Assembly (NCBI GenBank): GCA_027576995.1
Contig: JANBQC010000185.1
Span: forward strand, 1 to 45,428
Reading direction: 5' to 3'
Length of the DNA: 45,428 nt
Source: Dimargaris cristalligena
Taxonomy: Eukaryota; Kickxellomycota; Dimargaritomycetes; Dimargaritales; Dimargaritaceae
This document shows, piece after piece, positions 43,279 to 45,428 of this stretch. A program made the position numbers and the translations under genes. How positions within the stretch are numbered: the stretch's first letter is position 1; every line of letters begins with the position of its first letter. The notes beneath the pieces are model-generated. The model saw only the letters and a list, made by a program, of their open reading frames with translations. It made no database searches and was not told where the DNA came from.

Positions 43279-45347
43279 CTCACATCACTGGTTGTTAAGG
43301 GAAATAAAATAAAAACGTTATAATCGAACAGTATAATGAATTTAGTACTTGGTTATACCAAAACTTTAAACTGAATGGATGAAAATAATAAAGTAAAATA
43401 GAATTAGCAGTAATAATAATCAAAGTAAAACTGTGTAAAGGGTAATTGTCGATATCATCAGGTGAAGTTAAAACAGATATTTATTCATTTATCTTGAAAC
43501 TAACCTGTCCCTTCAACTGAGGGGATGCTACTAAGGTATATATAAGAAATCGACCAAACTAAATAACTATAGCTAAGAGCAACACTGCATTAATTGTAGG
43601 TCATAAAAAACCTAAAAATAGGGGGAAAATTGACCTACTGGCTAAACTATGGTCATGAATAGGGTAAAAAAGAAGCAAAATATAGAAATTGGAAGGTTGG
43701 AAGATACAGCCTTCCCAGTTCTCCTTCGTGTTAGATATTGATAAAACTAAGAAAAGGAATTCATACTAAGAAGTTGTATGGCATAATTCTAAGAAGGAAT
43801 CTACTAGAGGCTAGTTATTCCTAAGCCCCACTCATAAAGGATCATCAATAGCATAAAAGTAGTAATATGAGGTGGTCAATTGTCATAGTTTTAAAATCAC
43901 CATTGATTTTGACAACCTATAACTTCATCAATAATAGACAGAAAAGCAAATGAAAACATGATTTGGAAAGCTAAATAAAAAGAGAATCAGCTAGCATAAA
44001 GAAATAAAATAATACTCTTGGCCCCAGACTATTCCTATGGAAATAACTCATCAATCATCCAGGGACCTTGAATTCATCCAAAGTATGACTACTTCTTGGG
44101 TTGGTAATGTGTACTGGGGCTTACGTGGCCTCTGCCCAACTGCCCACAGCAGCACACCTCATACATTAACCACCATATGGCCCCATATTTTTTTTTTAAA
44201 AAAAGGGTGAGTAGCCTGAGGGTATATCTTTGTCTTGCAATAGACAGTATGTCAGTAAAGTAGCATAACATCACTATACCTCACCACCAATACAGTCTAG
44301 TCTGACGCACATGCTTAGATGGCAGGGCTGTTCTCTCCTGGGGATAGAAGGCCGCTAAGCTGAGTGTGGATGGGTAGGGTCAAATACACAAGTGCAGTGC
44401 TTGTTATTATGTAAATAAGTGAAATGGGATGTAAATTAAGATTAGAAATAGAAGTTCACCAAAAGACCTTGACATATGGGGCCAATCTCTTAGGTAGTTG
44501 CAATAATGTATAGCTTAAGTAAATGCCAGAATGAGGAGCTTAGAGGATCCTTTCAGCATTGTGGTCACTCTCAGTACATTTTATCCATCCTATTCCATTC
44601 CCCCACTCTCCTTAACGCCTCTCCCATTTATATACACTTAATGTAAACACCATTATATAGTGTTTTTCACCCAATTAACCCCTTCTGTGATCAAGTTACT
44701 TGGATTACTTTTAGCACTCATTTAACAGCTGCCCCAAAACAACACCTTATAAATTTTTTAATACCAGATTTCTTGTTGCCAGTCAGTCACTCTAGCTGTT
44801 CTTGTCCATACCATTTCTGAATATAACTAAAACTGCTACACTTCAGATGGCCCACAGAGGGTGTCCCTTATTCAAGTTACTTCTACCCCGGAGGTTAGTG
44901 GTAGCCCTGCTAATAACAATATGGCAGAACCCCTGTCAGAAAGCAATGTAGCCAAGGCTTTAAATAGCTAAGGACCTAGTCATTTAGACACCCCAACCAT
45001 AATAAAATGCTGACCTTATCCATGAGAAGTAGTGGGGCCAACTTCCAATGCCTACCATTATATAATGTTGTCCCAAGGCTTCAACACCAGCTGGGAAAAA
45101 TCCCACACATGTGATAGAATATAATCTGACTATATAAAGGATGGTGCTATGCTACTGATATACTACTATCTCAGTTTACTAGCATTCCTATCCCTGTAAC
45201 CATCCTTTGCACCCACCTATCCGATGCATATTTTCTAATAAAATGCTCATCATAAACACTCATTCAGTAGTGTAGTTGAAGAATATATCCCAAAATATAC
45301 ATAATAGATAGAAGATAACCGGAGGTGAAAAATTCTAAATAAAAAAA
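43279..45347. other. AT-rich, CpG-depleted block at right edge
   Basis: About 2 kb with only some eleven CpG dinucleotides between 43321 and 45347 despite a GC content in the upper thirties (by eye), and many TpG/CpA. Stops interrupt all frames. A promoter-like TATATAAAGG (45133-45142) followed by AATAAA (45238) in plus orientation recalls an LTR, but no terminal repeats are seen. This looks like old, formerly methylated repeat DNA next to a 5S gene. Confidence 0.55.
45341..45347 (-). terminator. RNA polymerase III T-run terminator of the 5S gene
   Basis: On the minus strand seven consecutive T residues directly follow the 3' end of the 5S-like sequence (plus strand aaaaaaa), as expected for Pol III termination. 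Confidence 0.75.
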
Positions 45348-45428
45348 GTTATAGCACCAACTATTCCCAAGTGGTCACCCACCTCAGTACTAAATTGGCT
45401 GATCGGGGCTTATCTTCGCAGATCTAAC
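45348..45428 (-). rRNA. 5S rRNA gene, 3' two thirds (cut by window edge)
   Basis: The minus strand reads GTTAGATCTGCGAAGATAAG, then on through TTTAGTACTGAGGTGGGTGA, CCACTTGGGAATAG and TTGGTGCT. These blocks match eukaryotic 5S rRNA from about nucleotide 38 to the 3' end, without gaps from GATCTGC to GGTGCT. The GTGG/CCAC hairpin is intact, and GCCAA can pair with TTGG where other species use different but complementary bases, so structure is preserved. The A-box-like part (AGATAAGCCCCG) departs from the common AGCTAAGCAGGG. The missing ~38 nucleotides lie beyond the window. A 5S-derived SINE or pseudogene cannot be excluded. Confidence 0.8.

Noticed and set aside
1..45428. CRISPR array, bacterial operon or prophage
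   Set aside because: No regularly spaced repeats, no ribosome-binding-site-led operons; introns and eukaryotic families throughout.

Overview
The window looks like nuclear DNA of a filamentous fungus, probably an early-diverging (zygomycete-grade) lineage. The reasons are short spliceosomal introns (about 80-360 bp) with GTAAGT-like donors and TACTAAC/CTAAT-like branch sites, standard stop codons, and fungal gene families: a Dug2-type WD40/M20 protein, an alpha-arrestin with a PPxY motif, a Git3/cAR-like seven-helix receptor, Med17, a mitochondrial PPR protein and a DcpS decapping scavenger. The lineage (possibly Zoopagomycota/Kickxellomycotina) is a guess from general character only.

Layout. 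1-1402: AT-rich, gene-free, almost without CpG. 1403-2335 (-): secreted Q/N-rich repeat protein. 2336-5629: no confident gene. 5630-6790 (+): seven-helix receptor. 7194-11509 (-): eight-exon gene whose N-terminal part reads as a TPP1/Tpz1-type OB fold, which would make it a shelterin component. 13251-14114 (-): secreted glycine-rich GGN/GGD repeat protein. 16038-18796 (-): two-exon UFD1-domain protein with zinc fingers and an AZUL domain. 20671-23388 (+): Dug2-like protein. 27013-28513 (+): alpha-arrestin. 28963-32617 (-): four-exon Med17-like Mediator subunit. 33534-36296 (-): PPR protein. 37288-38752 (-): three-exon DcpS. 40450-42189 (+): RING-H2 protein with a second RING-like region. 42934-43278 (-): possible small spliced gene. 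43279-45347: a second CpG-depleted block. 45348-45428 (-): 3' two thirds of a 5S rRNA gene, cut by the window edge.

The genes form no obvious pathway cluster. They cover housekeeping jobs (telomere protection, ubiquitin/Cdc48 handling, glutathione turnover, transcription, mitochondrial RNA, mRNA cap scavenging) plus sensing and cell-surface functions. The most interesting items are the TPP1-like gene, the UFD1-AZUL fusion, the two CpG-depleted blocks flanking a CpG-normal gene island, and a diverged ~148-bp direct repeat with one copy in the UFD1-AZUL intron and one upstream of the same gene. All multi-exon models were built by eye; each joins in frame at every junction, but none is confirmed by transcripts.
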